Assembly (NCBI GenBank): GCA_041686855.1
Contig: JAWLDA010000008.1
Location: 62,001-126,000, forward strand
DNA from: JAWLDA01 sp041686855
GTDB lineage: Bacteria > Bacillota > Limnochordia > DTU080 > RSA5
Direction of reading: 5' to 3'
Length of the DNA: 64,000 bases
A model generated the notes under the pieces. The model was given only the letters and a program-made list of their open reading frames with translations. It searched no databases and had not been told where the DNA came from. Both the position numbers and the translations under genes were made by a program. Of this stretch, positions 34,820 to 43,646 are shown in pieces. How positions within the stretch are numbered: the stretch's first letter is position 1; every line of letters begins with the position of its first letter.

Positions 34820-35001
34820 TCTTTGCTCTTCTTGATCAGAGTCGCTCATGTACCAGCGTCGTCCACAACCATCCCCCCAGGAGCATCCACAAAGAACGCA
34901 GAACATACAGTGCGAAGAGTGTTCACGCTCATTGCAAACGACCATGTCTCACGGTGTGGAAAAGAGGTTGAAGAGTCCTGGACGCAACACAGGGTCACGA
35001 C

Positions 35002-36243
35002 ATGCGCCGCAACATTCTCCTTATGCTCGGCGCCGCCGCGCTGGTCGGTCTCAATATCGGCATTTTCGAATCGATCTTCAACAACTACCTCAGCGAAGTT
35101 CATCACCTTGAGTCCGGACAACGCGGCGTACTCGAATTCCCCCGTGAGCTCCCCGGCTTCCTCGCGGCCATCTTCGCCGGGCTCCTCTTTCTGCTCTCTG
35201 ACACTCGGGCCGCAGTCGTCGCCATGCTGGCGCTCGCCGCCGGACTAATCGGGCTGGGTTACTTCGCGGACTCGTTCAGTGCGATGATCGCGTGGATGAT
35301 GCTGTGGAGCATCGGGCACCACCTCTTTATGCCCTTGGAGCAGTCGATCGCTGTCTCCCTCTCCAAAGAAGGGCAAGTAGGTCGGCGTTTAGGCCAAATC
35401 GGCGCTGCCACGACGGGTGCGACCATCGTCGGGGCCGGTATTGTTTGGGTGGGCATCGATTATTTTACGCTCTCCTTCTCCCAATTCTTTACCATGTCGG
35501 CGGTGGCCGGGCTTTTGGCCGGAGTCATGTTATGGCGAATGAGGATCGATGGAACGCCCGACGCCACCCAAAGTGGCGAACGACTCCGCCCCACGTTTAG
35601 GGAGCGCTTCTTCTTCCGACGCGAGTACGGCATCTTTTATCTCATGGCGATCCTATTTGGCGCTCGCAAACAGGTGTTTATTACGTTCGGTCCCTGGGTC
35701 CTCGTTCAAGTGTTGGGTGAGCCGGCGTCGGTGATCGCCAAGCTTTGGATGGTCGCCTCCTTGCTCGGCATCGTCTTTCGCCCCCTCCTGGGTCGAATGA
35801 TTGATCGCATCGGAGAGCGCCCCATCCTCGTCGCCGACGCGGCAGTACTGGCCCTCATTTGCATCGGGTACGGGATCGGCCCCAGCCTCTCATGGGGGCC
35901 ATGGGGCGTACGACTGGCGTACGCGTGCTTCGTTCTCGACCAAGTCCTCTTTGCCGTGGGCATGGCTCGCGTCTCGTACCTCAAGCGGATCGCGGTCGAT
36001 TCCAAGGATCTCACGCCAACTTTAAGCTTGGGCGTTAGCATCGACCATGCTGTGTCGATGTCCCTCCCGGCTCTCGGCGGTCTCATCTGGCTACACTACG
36101 GATATGCGTCCGTCTTTTGGGTGGCCGCCGTCATCTCACTGGTGAACATGATCGTCTGTAGCCAGGCGCGAGTTCCTTCGTCGTCGTCAGGTACGCCTGC
36201 GGACACACCGGCCGGCAGCCCCCTCCCGCGCTCAGCCTCGTAA
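35002..36243 (+). CDS. MFS transporter
   Basis: A 413-residue membrane protein with about twelve helices. It starts with a helix containing GLNIGIFESIFNNYL and an N-terminal half ending in a charged central loop (DATQSGERLRPTFRERFFFRRE). The degenerate A-motif in the second half, GRMIDRIGERPIL, places it in the major facilitator superfamily. The ribosome binding site is weak. The C-terminal tail is Ser/Pro-rich. It follows the terminator of the sugar operon and precedes dacF, so context gives no substrate. Confidence 0.85.
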   Translation: MRRNILLMLGAAALVGLNIGIFESIFNNYLSEVHHLESGQRGVLEFPRELPGFLAAIFAGLLFLLSDTRAAVVAMLALAAGLIGLGYFADSFSAMIAWMMLWSIGHHLFMPLEQSIAVSLSKEGQVGRRLGQIGAATTGATIVGAGIVWVGIDYFTLSFSQFFTMSAVAGLLAGVMLWRMRIDGTPDATQSGERLRPTFRERFFFRREYGIFYLMAILFGARKQVFITFGPWVLVQVLGEPASVIAKLWMVASLLGIVFRPLLGRMIDRIGERPILVADAAVLALICIGYGIGPSLSWGPWGVRLAYACFVLDQVLFAVGMARVSYLKRIAVDSKDLTPTLSLGVSIDHAVSMSLPALGGLIWLHYGYASVFWVAAVISLVNMIVCSQARVPSSSSGTPADTPAGSPLPRSAS

Positions 36244-36303
36244 TCACGACATAACCCCGGGCTCACGCGCATACTCCTTACCCTTGAAGTGGAGGAGACG
36301 CGT

Positions 36304-37500
36304 GTGTTTCGATCATGCCGATCGTCGGCGGCCCGCCCGCCCAGCCGTGGACTGCTCATCCCCCTCACAGTCGCTTTGCTCTCGCTCAACACCATGGTTG
36401 GCGCGGCACGCGCACAGCCGGCGATTGTCGCCGCGAGCGGGATTGTGATAGACGCTGCTACCGGCCGCATCCTCTACAGTAAGAACGCCCACCAGCGCAT
36501 GTACCCCGCGAGCATCACCAAGATTCTCACGGCGGTGGTCGCACTCGAGTACGGCGGTCTCAACGAGACAGTGAGCATCACTCCGCAGGCGGCCAACACA
36601 GAAGGCTCCAAGATGCACATTCTCGCTGGTGAACAGTTTACGCTCGAAGAGCTCCTCTACGGTCTCCTCCTCGTCTCGGGGAACGACGCGGGTGTCGCTA
36701 TTGCTCAGCATATTGCCGGCTCCGTTGCGGACTTCGCCAAACTCATGAACCAGACGGCGGCCCGCATCGGCGCTACCGGCTCCCACTTCACCAATCCCCA
36801 CGGGCTCCCCGACACGAACCACTATACGACGGCCTACGACATGGCGCTCATCACGCAGTACGCGCTCCGGTTCCCCGCTCTCCGTACAATCGTAGCAACA
36901 CCCGTCAAAGAGATCCCGGCGCGCTCAGGTCAAAGGGCCCGCCGACTAGCCAGCGGCAACTGGATGCTCGGACAGGGTGGCATCGACGGCGTAAAGACGG
37001 GCTACACGCGCGCCGCCCAACATACCTACGTCGCCTCTGCCGAACGGGACGGCCGGCGGGTGATTGCCGTTGTCCTACACACAGGCCCCAAGGCGCAGAA
37101 GTGGCGAGACGCTCTCGCACTGATCAACGACGCATACGCCCGGTACCGCTGGCAGTACCTGGTAGAGCCGGGTGAACATTATACTGACGTCCCAGTGGAG
37201 GGCGGCGTCGCCGAGCACGTGCGGGTGGAGACGGCGGGCGAAGCGATCGTGCCCATTCTCCCCAGTGAGGAGGGAGCGATCCGTCTCCAGGCGTCCGTGG
37301 TGGACTCCCTCAGTGCTCCGGTGACTTCGGGGACCCACGCCGGCCACCTAAACGTCTACGTGGACACCGTCGACCCCGATACGCCGCTCGCCAGGATCGA
37401 TCTGGTCGCCTCCGAAGAAGTGGCGGAGTACGTACCCACCCTTTGGGAACGCATCATTCTCACCATTAAACGGCTTTGGGCACAGGTCTTTGGAGGATGA
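36304..37500 (+). CDS. D-alanyl-D-alanine carboxypeptidase (PBP5/DacF family)
   Basis: A 398-residue penicillin-binding protein. A signal peptide (LLIPLTVALLSLNTMVG, cleavage near ARA) is followed by the three serine-transferase motifs: SITK (Ser70-Lys73), SGN (125-127) and KTG (231-233). A C-terminal beta-rich domain and a terminal amphipathic membrane helix (LWERIILTIKRLWAQVFGG) complete the PBP5 layout. It trims the terminal D-Ala of peptidoglycan stem peptides. The start is GTG 36304, 6 bases after GGAGGAG; an upstream GTG at 36289 overlaps that site. In Bacillus the DacF member is made in the forespore; a CATACTC element at about 36270 resembles a sigma-F/G -10 but is weak evidence. Confidence 0.92.
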   Translation: MFRSCRSSAARPPSRGLLIPLTVALLSLNTMVGAARAQPAIVAASGIVIDAATGRILYSKNAHQRMYPASITKILTAVVALEYGGLNETVSITPQAANTEGSKMHILAGEQFTLEELLYGLLLVSGNDAGVAIAQHIAGSVADFAKLMNQTAARIGATGSHFTNPHGLPDTNHYTTAYDMALITQYALRFPALRTIVATPVKEIPARSGQRARRLASGNWMLGQGGIDGVKTGYTRAAQHTYVASAERDGRRVIAVVLHTGPKAQKWRDALALINDAYARYRWQYLVEPGEHYTDVPVEGGVAEHVRVETAGEAIVPILPSEEGAIRLQASVVDSLSAPVTSGTHAGHLNVYVDTVDPDTPLARIDLVASEEVAEYVPTLWERIILTIKRLWAQVFGG

Positions 37501-37531
37501 TCAAGGGATTAACCACCGTCCGTTTGTCTAA

Positions 37532-37611
37532 ACGTCCGATGATCAGCACGTCTGACGATCGGCACGTCCGATGTCCGGAACGTCCGATGTCCGGAACGTC
37601 CGATCGTCTGC
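37532..37611. repeat. Five tandem copies of a 16-bp repeat
   Basis: Units ACGTCCGATGATCAGC, ACGTCTGACGATCGGC, ACGTCCGATGTCCGGA (twice, identical) and ACGTCCGATCGTCTGC. It fills most of the 122-bp space between the convergent dacF and sulfatase genes, where a terminator would be expected; no clear hairpin was found. Confidence 0.9.
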
Positions 37612-37622
37612 AACCGTCGGTC

Positions 37623-39053
37623 TCAATGCCATCCACGCTGGCCGTTTAAGTCACGATTAGGTGGCAATTCACCTGTTTTCCCCGGCAATCCGACAAGACG
37701 GTCGTTCTCGATCCATCTCTCGTCCCCGCCGTAAAGATTGTCGACAAGACGCTGAAGTAGTTGTTCCTTGGTTGCTGTAAATGCTGGGTCATCCGCCACA
37801 TTGTGTAGCTCTTGTGGATCCGTTTGAAGATCAAACAACTGCACATGGTTGCCGCTTGCGTAGTAGATCAACTTGTAACGATCATCTCTCACCATTCGAG
37901 TGGCTCCGGCGCCTTCACCGTACTCACCATAGAGGTACTGCCGACGTTCATCACGTAACAATGAGATGCCGTCAACCCCTTGTGGAACATTGATACCCGC
38001 CATCTCCAGTAACGTCGGCATAATATCACTAAGCTCCACAAGTCGGTCGTCGATGGTGTGATGGTCGAAGTGCGCGGAGTTCGCTGTCGGTACGATGATG
38101 AGAGGGATGTTTATCGCACGCTCGTAAAACAAGGCTTTCTGGAACATTCCGTGGTCTCCGAGCAGATCTCCGTGATCAGAGGTGAAACAGATAATCGTGT
38201 CCTTAAGAAGGCCTTCCTCACGCAGCGTACCGATAACCAACCGAAGTTGGTGATCAATGTGAGTACACAGGGCATATACGGCTCGACGCGCCATACCAAG
38301 TTCAACTGAATCCAACGGTGGAAACGCATTCAGGCGAGTCCTGAGCGGAAACGGTAATTTAGCGGCATCGGCAGCCCATTCACCCTTAGGTGCGTCCGGC
38401 ATTTCAACGTCACGGTACATGTCGAGGTATGCGCTCAAGGGCACTAACGGGGGGTGGGGATGGACGAATGACATATACCAGAATGAGGGACGGCGCGGAT
38501 CACGCCTTTTTATGTTTCGGCACATTTCACGGACGGTCCAATTGGTGGGGTGAGCGTACTCGGGAAGATGCCAGGGTCGAGATGAATACTGATTGTTCGA
38601 CATTCCATGGACAAATTGTTGACCCAAGTACCCTTCGTCCGCCAAGAACTGCTCGTAGTCGTCCATGTCCATCCCATCCAAATGACGCCCCTCTTCGTTG
38701 AGCGCCACTTCGTGAAAACCAATTCGATCACGTTGGGGATAGACGTGCAGTTTGCCGACCGCAGACGTTTGGTACCCCGCCTCGGCAAAGGATTCAGCCA
38801 TCGTGGTGAGCCCGGTCATCTCCAGCTTTGAGTCATACTGCCGACATCCGTGTCTCCTTGGACTCATGCCGGTCATGAGCCCGCGCCGAGCCGGAATGCA
38901 TATCGGACATGCACTGTAGGCTCGAGTGAAGCGTACACCATTCCTTGATAACTGGTCGAGCGTCGGCGTATGGATAACTGGATGACCTGCGATTCTCAAC
39001 ATATTTGCGGACCAATGATCCGTACAAATCAGGAGGACGTTGGGGCGCTCCAT
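37623..39053 (-). CDS. Type I sulfatase (formylglycine-dependent), second copy
   Basis: A 476-residue sulfatase: NVLLICTDHWS with the first metal Asp, the modification motif CIPARRGLMTG (Cys52 predicted to become formylglycine), VGKLHVYPQ, FVHPHPPLVP and FTSDHGDLLGDHGMFQKALFYE. No signal peptide, so cytoplasmic. ATG 39053 is preferred (AAGG about 7 bases upstream) over a TTG two codons earlier. Base composition seems less GC-rich than the neighbours by eye, consistent with separate ancestry. It shares only the family motifs with the sulfatase at 23376. It lies alone between two repeat arrays, so neither regulator nor transporter is adjacent. Confidence 0.9.
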   Translation of the reverse strand: MERPNVLLICTDHWSANMLRIAGHPVIHTPTLDQLSRNGVRFTRAYSACPICIPARRGLMTGMSPRRHGCRQYDSKLEMTGLTTMAESFAEAGYQTSAVGKLHVYPQRDRIGFHEVALNEEGRHLDGMDMDDYEQFLADEGYLGQQFVHGMSNNQYSSRPWHLPEYAHPTNWTVREMCRNIKRRDPRRPSFWYMSFVHPHPPLVPLSAYLDMYRDVEMPDAPKGEWAADAAKLPFPLRTRLNAFPPLDSVELGMARRAVYALCTHIDHQLRLVIGTLREEGLLKDTIICFTSDHGDLLGDHGMFQKALFYERAINIPLIIVPTANSAHFDHHTIDDRLVELSDIMPTLLEMAGINVPQGVDGISLLRDERRQYLYGEYGEGAGATRMVRDDRYKLIYYASGNHVQLFDLQTDPQELHNVADDPAFTATKEQLLQRLVDNLYGGDERWIENDRLVGLPGKTGELPPNRDLNGQRGWH

Positions 39054-39263
39054 CTTCAAGCCTTCTTTCTATGCAAACACCTTTAGATTTGCGCGGGTTT
39101 TGCAGGCTCTAATTCCTTCCTAATGGAAAGCGACCTCCTTGTCAGTACCCATCCTCATCCAATGCAGTACACAATGCAGCCAAGCTAACTCCCTATTCCC
39201 CCCACTCCTCGCCCACCCAGATTCCATCTGTCTCAGCTGCCGTAACACCTTGGTTCCTGCCCC

Positions 39264-41640
39264 CGGTGAGGTGTCGTTCTCCGCCAGCGAGCAGCAACAC
39301 CTCACCAGAATGGCAACAACCCCACCGCCTGGCTGCTTCAACTTGTTTCCAGCCCCTTTCGGACCATTTTGGGCAGCTTTCTGGTCGTTTTGCCACCGTT
39401 TTGAGCCACTTTTCGATCGAGGGGACAGCGAAGTGCGATGCGCGCGCCAGCAAGCGTCGGGCGTCCAAGCAAAAGGCCAGCTACCGGCGCTGGACTTTTC
39501 TCTCAAAATGGTGCCGATCTTTACGATGTCGGCCGACCTTCTGTTGTTGCTCGCCAGTGAGGTGCTTTTCCCAGCCAGCGAGCAGCAACACCTCACCAGA
39601 ATGGCAACAACCCAGCATTTGGACCGTTTCGGGCTGCTTGCTGGTCGCTTTCCCACCGCCTCGGGCCATTTTTCGATCGAAGGCAGCAGCGAAGTGTAAG
39701 ACGTGTTCCAGCAAGCGCCGGACGTCAAAGCAAAAGGCCAGCTACAGGCGCTGGCCTTTTCACTCAGAATGGTGCCGATCTTTACGATGTCGGCCGACCT
39801 TCTGTTGTTGCTCGCCAGTGAGGTGCTTTTCCCAGCCAGCGAGCAGCAACACCTCACCAGAATGGCAACAACCCAGCATTTGGACCGTTTCGGGCTGCTT
39901 GCTGGTCGCTTTCCCACCGCCTCGGGCCATTTTTCGATCGAAGGCGGCAGCGACGAGCGAGGTGCGCGTCAGTCAGCATCGGGAGTCCAAGTAAAAGGCC
40001 AGCTATCGGGGCTGGCCTTTTCACTCAGAATGGTGCCGATCTTTACGATGTCGGCAGACCTGCTGTTATTGCTCGCCAGCGAGGTGCTTTTCCCAGCCAG
40101 CGAGCAGCAACACCTCACCAGAATGGCAACAACCCAGCATTTGGACCGTTTCGGACTGCTTTTTCCCCGCCTCGGGCCATTTTTCGATCGAAGGCAGCAG
40201 CGAAGTGTAAGGCGCGCTCCAGCAAGCGCCGGACGTCCAAGCAAAAGGCCAGCTACCGGCGCTGGCCTTTTCACTCAAAACGGTGCCGATCTTTACGATG
40301 TCGGCAGACCTGCTGTTATTGCTCGCCAGCGAGGTGCTTTTCCCAGCCAGCGAGCAGCAACACCTCACCAGAATGGCAACNNNNNNNNNNNNNNNNNNNN
40401 NNNNNNNNNNNNNNNNNNNNNNNNNNNNNNNNNNNNNNNNNNNNNNNNNNNNNNNNNNNNNNNNNNNNNNNNNNNNNNNNAGACCTGCTGTTATTGCTCG
40501 CCAGCGAGGTGCTTTTCCCAGCCAGCGAGCAGCAACACCTCACCAGAATGGCAACAACCCAGCATTTGGACCGTTTCGGGCTGCTTTTTCACCGCCTCGG
40601 GCCACTTTTCGACCGAAGGCAGCAGCGAAGTGTAAGACGCGCTCCAGAAAGCGTTGAGATTCAAAACAAAAGGCCAGCTACAGGCGCTGGCCTTTTCACT
40701 CAAAATGGTGCCGATCTTTACGATGTCGGCAGACCTTCTGTTGTTGCTCGCCAGTGAGGTTTATCTCCCCGCCAGCGAGCAGCAACACCTCACCAGAATG
40801 GCAACAACCCTCCATTCGTACCGTTTTGGGCTGCTTGCCGGTCGCTTTTCGACTGCCTCAGGCCACTTTTCGATTGAGGGGACAGCGAAGTGTAAGACGC
40901 GCTCCAGCAAGCGTTGCGATTCAAAACAAAAGGCCAGCTACAGGCGCTGGCGGTTTCACTCAGAATGGGCCGATCTTTACGATGTCGGCAGACCTGCTGT
41001 TATTGCTCGCCAGGGAGGTGCTTTTCCCAGCCAGCGAGCAGCAACACCTCACCAGAATGGCAACAACCCTGCTTTCGTACCGTTTTGGGCTGCTTTTTCA
41101 CCGCCTCAGGCCACTTTTCGATCGAAGGCAGCAGCGAAGTGTAAGATGCGCTCCAGCAAGCGTTGCGATTCAAAACAAAAGGCCAGCTACAGGCGCTGGA
41201 CTTTTCACTCAAATGGTGCCGATCTTTACCATGTCGGCAGACCTGCTGTTATTGCCCGCCAGTGAGGTGCTTTTCCCAGCCAGCGAGCAGCAACACCTCA
41301 CCAGATAGGCAACAACCCTGCTTTCCTACCGTTTTGGGCTGCTTTCCGGTCATTTTTCGACCGCATCATGCCACTATTCGATTGAAGGGGGCAACGAAGT
41401 GCGATGAGCGCGTCAGTAAGCGTCGTGGGACAGGACAAAAGGCCAGCTACAGGCGTTGGCAGTTTCGCTATTCTTGACGGCGGTTTGACCATGTCGGCAG
41501 ACCTGCTGTTGTTGCTCGCCAGTGAGGTTTATCTCCCCGCCAGCGAGCAGCAACACCTCACCAGATAGGCAACAACCCTGCATTTAGACCGTTTCGGGCT
41601 TCTTTCTGGCCAGCTTTTCACCGCGTCGAACTCTCGACCG
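39264..41640. repeat. Large non-coding tandem array, units of 249-261 bp, about 9-10 visible copies
   Basis: The landmark AAAAGGCCAGC recurs at 39471, 39732, 39993, 40243, 40668, 40928, 41177 and 41437, giving periods of 261, 261, 250, (gap), 260, 249 and 260. Long and short units differ by an 11-bp deletion after GGGCTGCTT. Every unit has, in order: a terminator-like hairpin (AAAAGGCCAGC-7 nt-GCTGGCCTTTT); GTGCCGATCTTTACGATGTCGG; a structured block from GTTGTTGCTCGCC to GGCAACAAC; the palindrome TTCGATCGAA or a variant; and GCGCTCCAGCAAGCG. The first and last copies are diverged, as in arrays that grow from the middle. Frames in both strands are broken by the 11-bp indel, so it is judged non-coding. 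No transposase, integrase or terminal inverted repeats flank it. The 39054-39263 and 41641-41771 flanks hold nothing recognisable. Confidence 0.95.
40381..40480. other. Assembly gap (100 N) inside the tandem array
   Basis: Exactly 100 unknown bases interrupt a unit. Judging by unit phase on either side, at least about 175 bp is missing, or that plus whole units, so 100 is a placeholder and the true copy number is unknown. Confidence 0.97.
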
Positions 41641-41771
41641 AAGCACCGGTAAAGAGCGAGCCGGGCGGGGTGGGGCCGACCTTTTGACGGCTCTAACCAT
41701 GTTCGGTCACACCAAACTCACTGACCTGACGATGGTCTCCCTGCCGTCACTGACTATGGATATGATTCTGT

Positions 41772-41855
41772 AACACTGATCTTCGAACACTGATCTTCAA
41801 ACACTGATGATGGAACACTGATGATGGAACTATGATTTTCGAACACTGATCGCTG
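41772..41855. repeat. Six tandem copies of a 14-bp repeat
   Basis: Units begin AACACTGAT and continue CTTCG, CTTCA, GATGG, GATGG; a fifth is degenerate (AACTATGATTTTCG) and the sixth reads AACACTGATCGCTG. It ends 10 bp before the stop of the ribulokinase gene and so lies in its 3' untranslated region. Confidence 0.92.
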
Positions 41856-41865
41856 ATGTCTTCGA

Positions 41866-43623
41866 TCACGCGTCCCTCTCGATCGAGGGAGTGCGCAGCT
41901 CTTTGAGAAGTCGCATCACATCGTCACACGGCGGAATTCCCGACCCACCACCGAGGTGTAGGGAGAGTCGACGGTACGCCTCGTGTATGCGCTGATAGAT
42001 CTGGTGTCTCTCGGCGTCGGGCTCAAACACCTGCTGGCTCAATCGGGTCATGCGCTGAACGGCGTCAACCACACGATCGTACCCACCCTGGTCGGAACCG
42101 GCCGCTGTGGCGGCCAGGATGGCGGCCCCTAGAGCCGATGCGTGCGGGGACTCGGCCATCCGAATTCGGCGACCCGTAATGTCAGCGAGAATCTGCATCA
42201 TCAACGGACTTCGATCAGCCACTCCGCCGGCGGCGCAGATGTCGTCCACAGCGACGCCGTCCCGTTCAAACGCCCGAATGATCTCAAGGGTGCCAAAGGC
42301 GGCACCCTCCATCAGCGCCCTGTACAGATCCTCCGCCCGTGTCTGTAACGACAGGCCAAGGAGAAGTCCGCGCAAATCTCCGTTTGCCAGGGGAGAACGG
42401 TTGCCGTTCCACCAATCCAGTGCGATGAGCCCTGACTCTCCCGGACGAAGCGACGCCGCGAGCGATTCGAGATACGCAAACGTGGAGAGCCCGCGGCGGT
42501 CCGCCTCTGCCTGGTAACGCGCGGGAAGAAAGTTATTAACCATCCACGACAGCGCGTCACCGACCGCCGGCTGTCCGGCCTCGTACCCGATATATCCGGG
42601 CAGAATCCCGTGATTCACAGCGCCGCATATCCCCTTGACCGGCGCAAACATGTCGCCGAGGAGCATGTGGCACATCGAGGTGCCGACCACAGCCACCATC
42701 TGCCCGGGTTGGGCCACCCCGGCGCCGGGTACGGCCGCGTGCGCGTCGATGTTGGCAACAGCTATGGTGGTACCTGCCCGAAGCCCCAACTCGCAGGCGA
42801 CGGCCTCGATGAGGTTCCCCGCCGGTGTACCGGGGGCCGCGTGGGACACCGGCTCCATAGAGCGCTGTACCAAACGAGACAACCTTACGTCTACGCCACT
42901 TAGGAAACGGACCGGATACCCCTTGTGCCAGAGCGCTTTGAACGCAGCGGCGGAGAGGCCTCGCACGGGCGAGCCACCGGTGAGGCGATGGACGATCCAG
43001 TCGCCTGCTTCCATGAAGTGCGCGGCCGCAGCAAACACGTCCGGGGAACGGCGCGCGATCTGCCACACCTTAGGAAAGAACGAATCGGCGGCCACCTTGT
43101 TGCCCACGCGCGCCAAAAAGGTCTCGTTTTGTCCACGGGCACGCTCCGTCATCTCGCTCGCCTCAGCCTGCGCCGTCTGGTCTTTCCAAACGTGCACCCA
43201 CGCATCGGGCTTGCTGCGGAATTCCGCCGCTGTCGACAACGGACGGCCGTCCGCAAAGACCGGCACGAGCGTGCAGGAGGTGAAATCGATGCCGACGCCT
43301 ATGATCGCGTCCGGGGGTGTTTGAGATTGCTCCAGAACGCTGCGCACCGTCGCCCGCATCGCCCGCAAGTAGTCCTGAGGGTCCTGGCGCACTGCGCCGA
43401 CAGGCAGCGCCGTTCCGTCCGGCAGCTCATTCTCGATCACTCCGTGCTCATAGCGCTCTTCGGCCGAGGCCGTTTCGACGCCCGAGTCGACGTGTACGAG
43501 GATACACCGGGCCGATAGCGTGCCAAAGTCAATTCCTAAGGTGTAATGGTCGTTTCCCGAGGCGTAACGCTCCTTTCCTGAGTCGTCACGGTCCTTTCCT
43601 AGAACGTAACGCTCCTTACCCAA
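41866..43623 (-). CDS. araB: Ribulokinase (FGGY family) with repetitive N-terminal extension
   Basis: A 585-residue carbohydrate kinase. After about 28 extra residues the FGGY phosphate motif appears as LGIDFGTLSARCILV; GIDFTSCTLVPV, VGTSMCHM, GYIGYEAGQPAVGD, and the C-terminal adenosine motif AAGGVADRSPLMMQILADI follow. Length and motifs fit L-ribulokinase, which makes L-ribulose 5-phosphate from L-ribulose. The start is TTG 43623, with AGGAGG 8 bases upstream. The extension consists of 7-residue units (GKERYVL, GKDRDDS, GKERYAS, GNDHYTL) that run into the native GIDFGTL, a tandem duplication at the very 5' end. It lies 23 bp after the AraM-type gene, so co-transcribed. araA and araD are not in the window. 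Confidence 0.85.
   Translation of the reverse strand: MGKERYVLGKDRDDSGKERYASGNDHYTLGIDFGTLSARCILVHVDSGVETASAEERYEHGVIENELPDGTALPVGAVRQDPQDYLRAMRATVRSVLEQSQTPPDAIIGVGIDFTSCTLVPVFADGRPLSTAAEFRSKPDAWVHVWKDQTAQAEASEMTERARGQNETFLARVGNKVAADSFFPKVWQIARRSPDVFAAAAHFMEAGDWIVHRLTGGSPVRGLSAAAFKALWHKGYPVRFLSGVDVRLSRLVQRSMEPVSHAAPGTPAGNLIEAVACELGLRAGTTIAVANIDAHAAVPGAGVAQPGQMVAVVGTSMCHMLLGDMFAPVKGICGAVNHGILPGYIGYEAGQPAVGDALSWMVNNFLPARYQAEADRRGLSTFAYLESLAASLRPGESGLIALDWWNGNRSPLANGDLRGLLLGLSLQTRAEDLYRALMEGAAFGTLEIIRAFERDGVAVDDICAAGGVADRSPLMMQILADITGRRIRMAESPHASALGAAILAATAAGSDQGGYDRVVDAVQRMTRLSQQVFEPDAERHQIYQRIHEAYRRLSLHLGGGSGIPPCDDVMRLLKELRTPSIERDA
43534..43617. repeat. In-frame 21-bp tandem repeat at the 5' end of araB
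   Basis: Four units of 21 bp (plus-strand reading TCCTAAGGTGTAATGGTCGTT and relatives), with a partial fifth at 43618. Because 21 is a multiple of three, the kinase frame is preserved and encodes a heptapeptide repeat. Each unit also contains an AGGAAAGGA-like element on the coding strand, which could act as an extra ribosome binding site. Confidence 0.9.
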
Positions 43624-43646
43624 AGCGCACCGCCTCCTAGCACTCG

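Noticed and set aside
34601..35248. 215-residue frame with IVRRT repeats
   Set aside because: Translation of the 18-bp DNA repeat running through a terminator into the MFS gene in another frame; no family resemblance.
39120..41477. Long repetitive frames on both strands of the large array
   Set aside because: Open frames occur in several phases on both strands, the 11-bp length variation breaks them, and none keeps phase across units; treated as non-coding.
34609..41855. CRISPR array
   Set aside because: The short repeats are contiguous with no unique spacers, the large units lack spacers, and no cas genes are present.
39054..41865. Insertion sequence or integrated element as origin of the array
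   Set aside because: No transposase or integrase frame, terminal inverted repeat or target duplication was seen.
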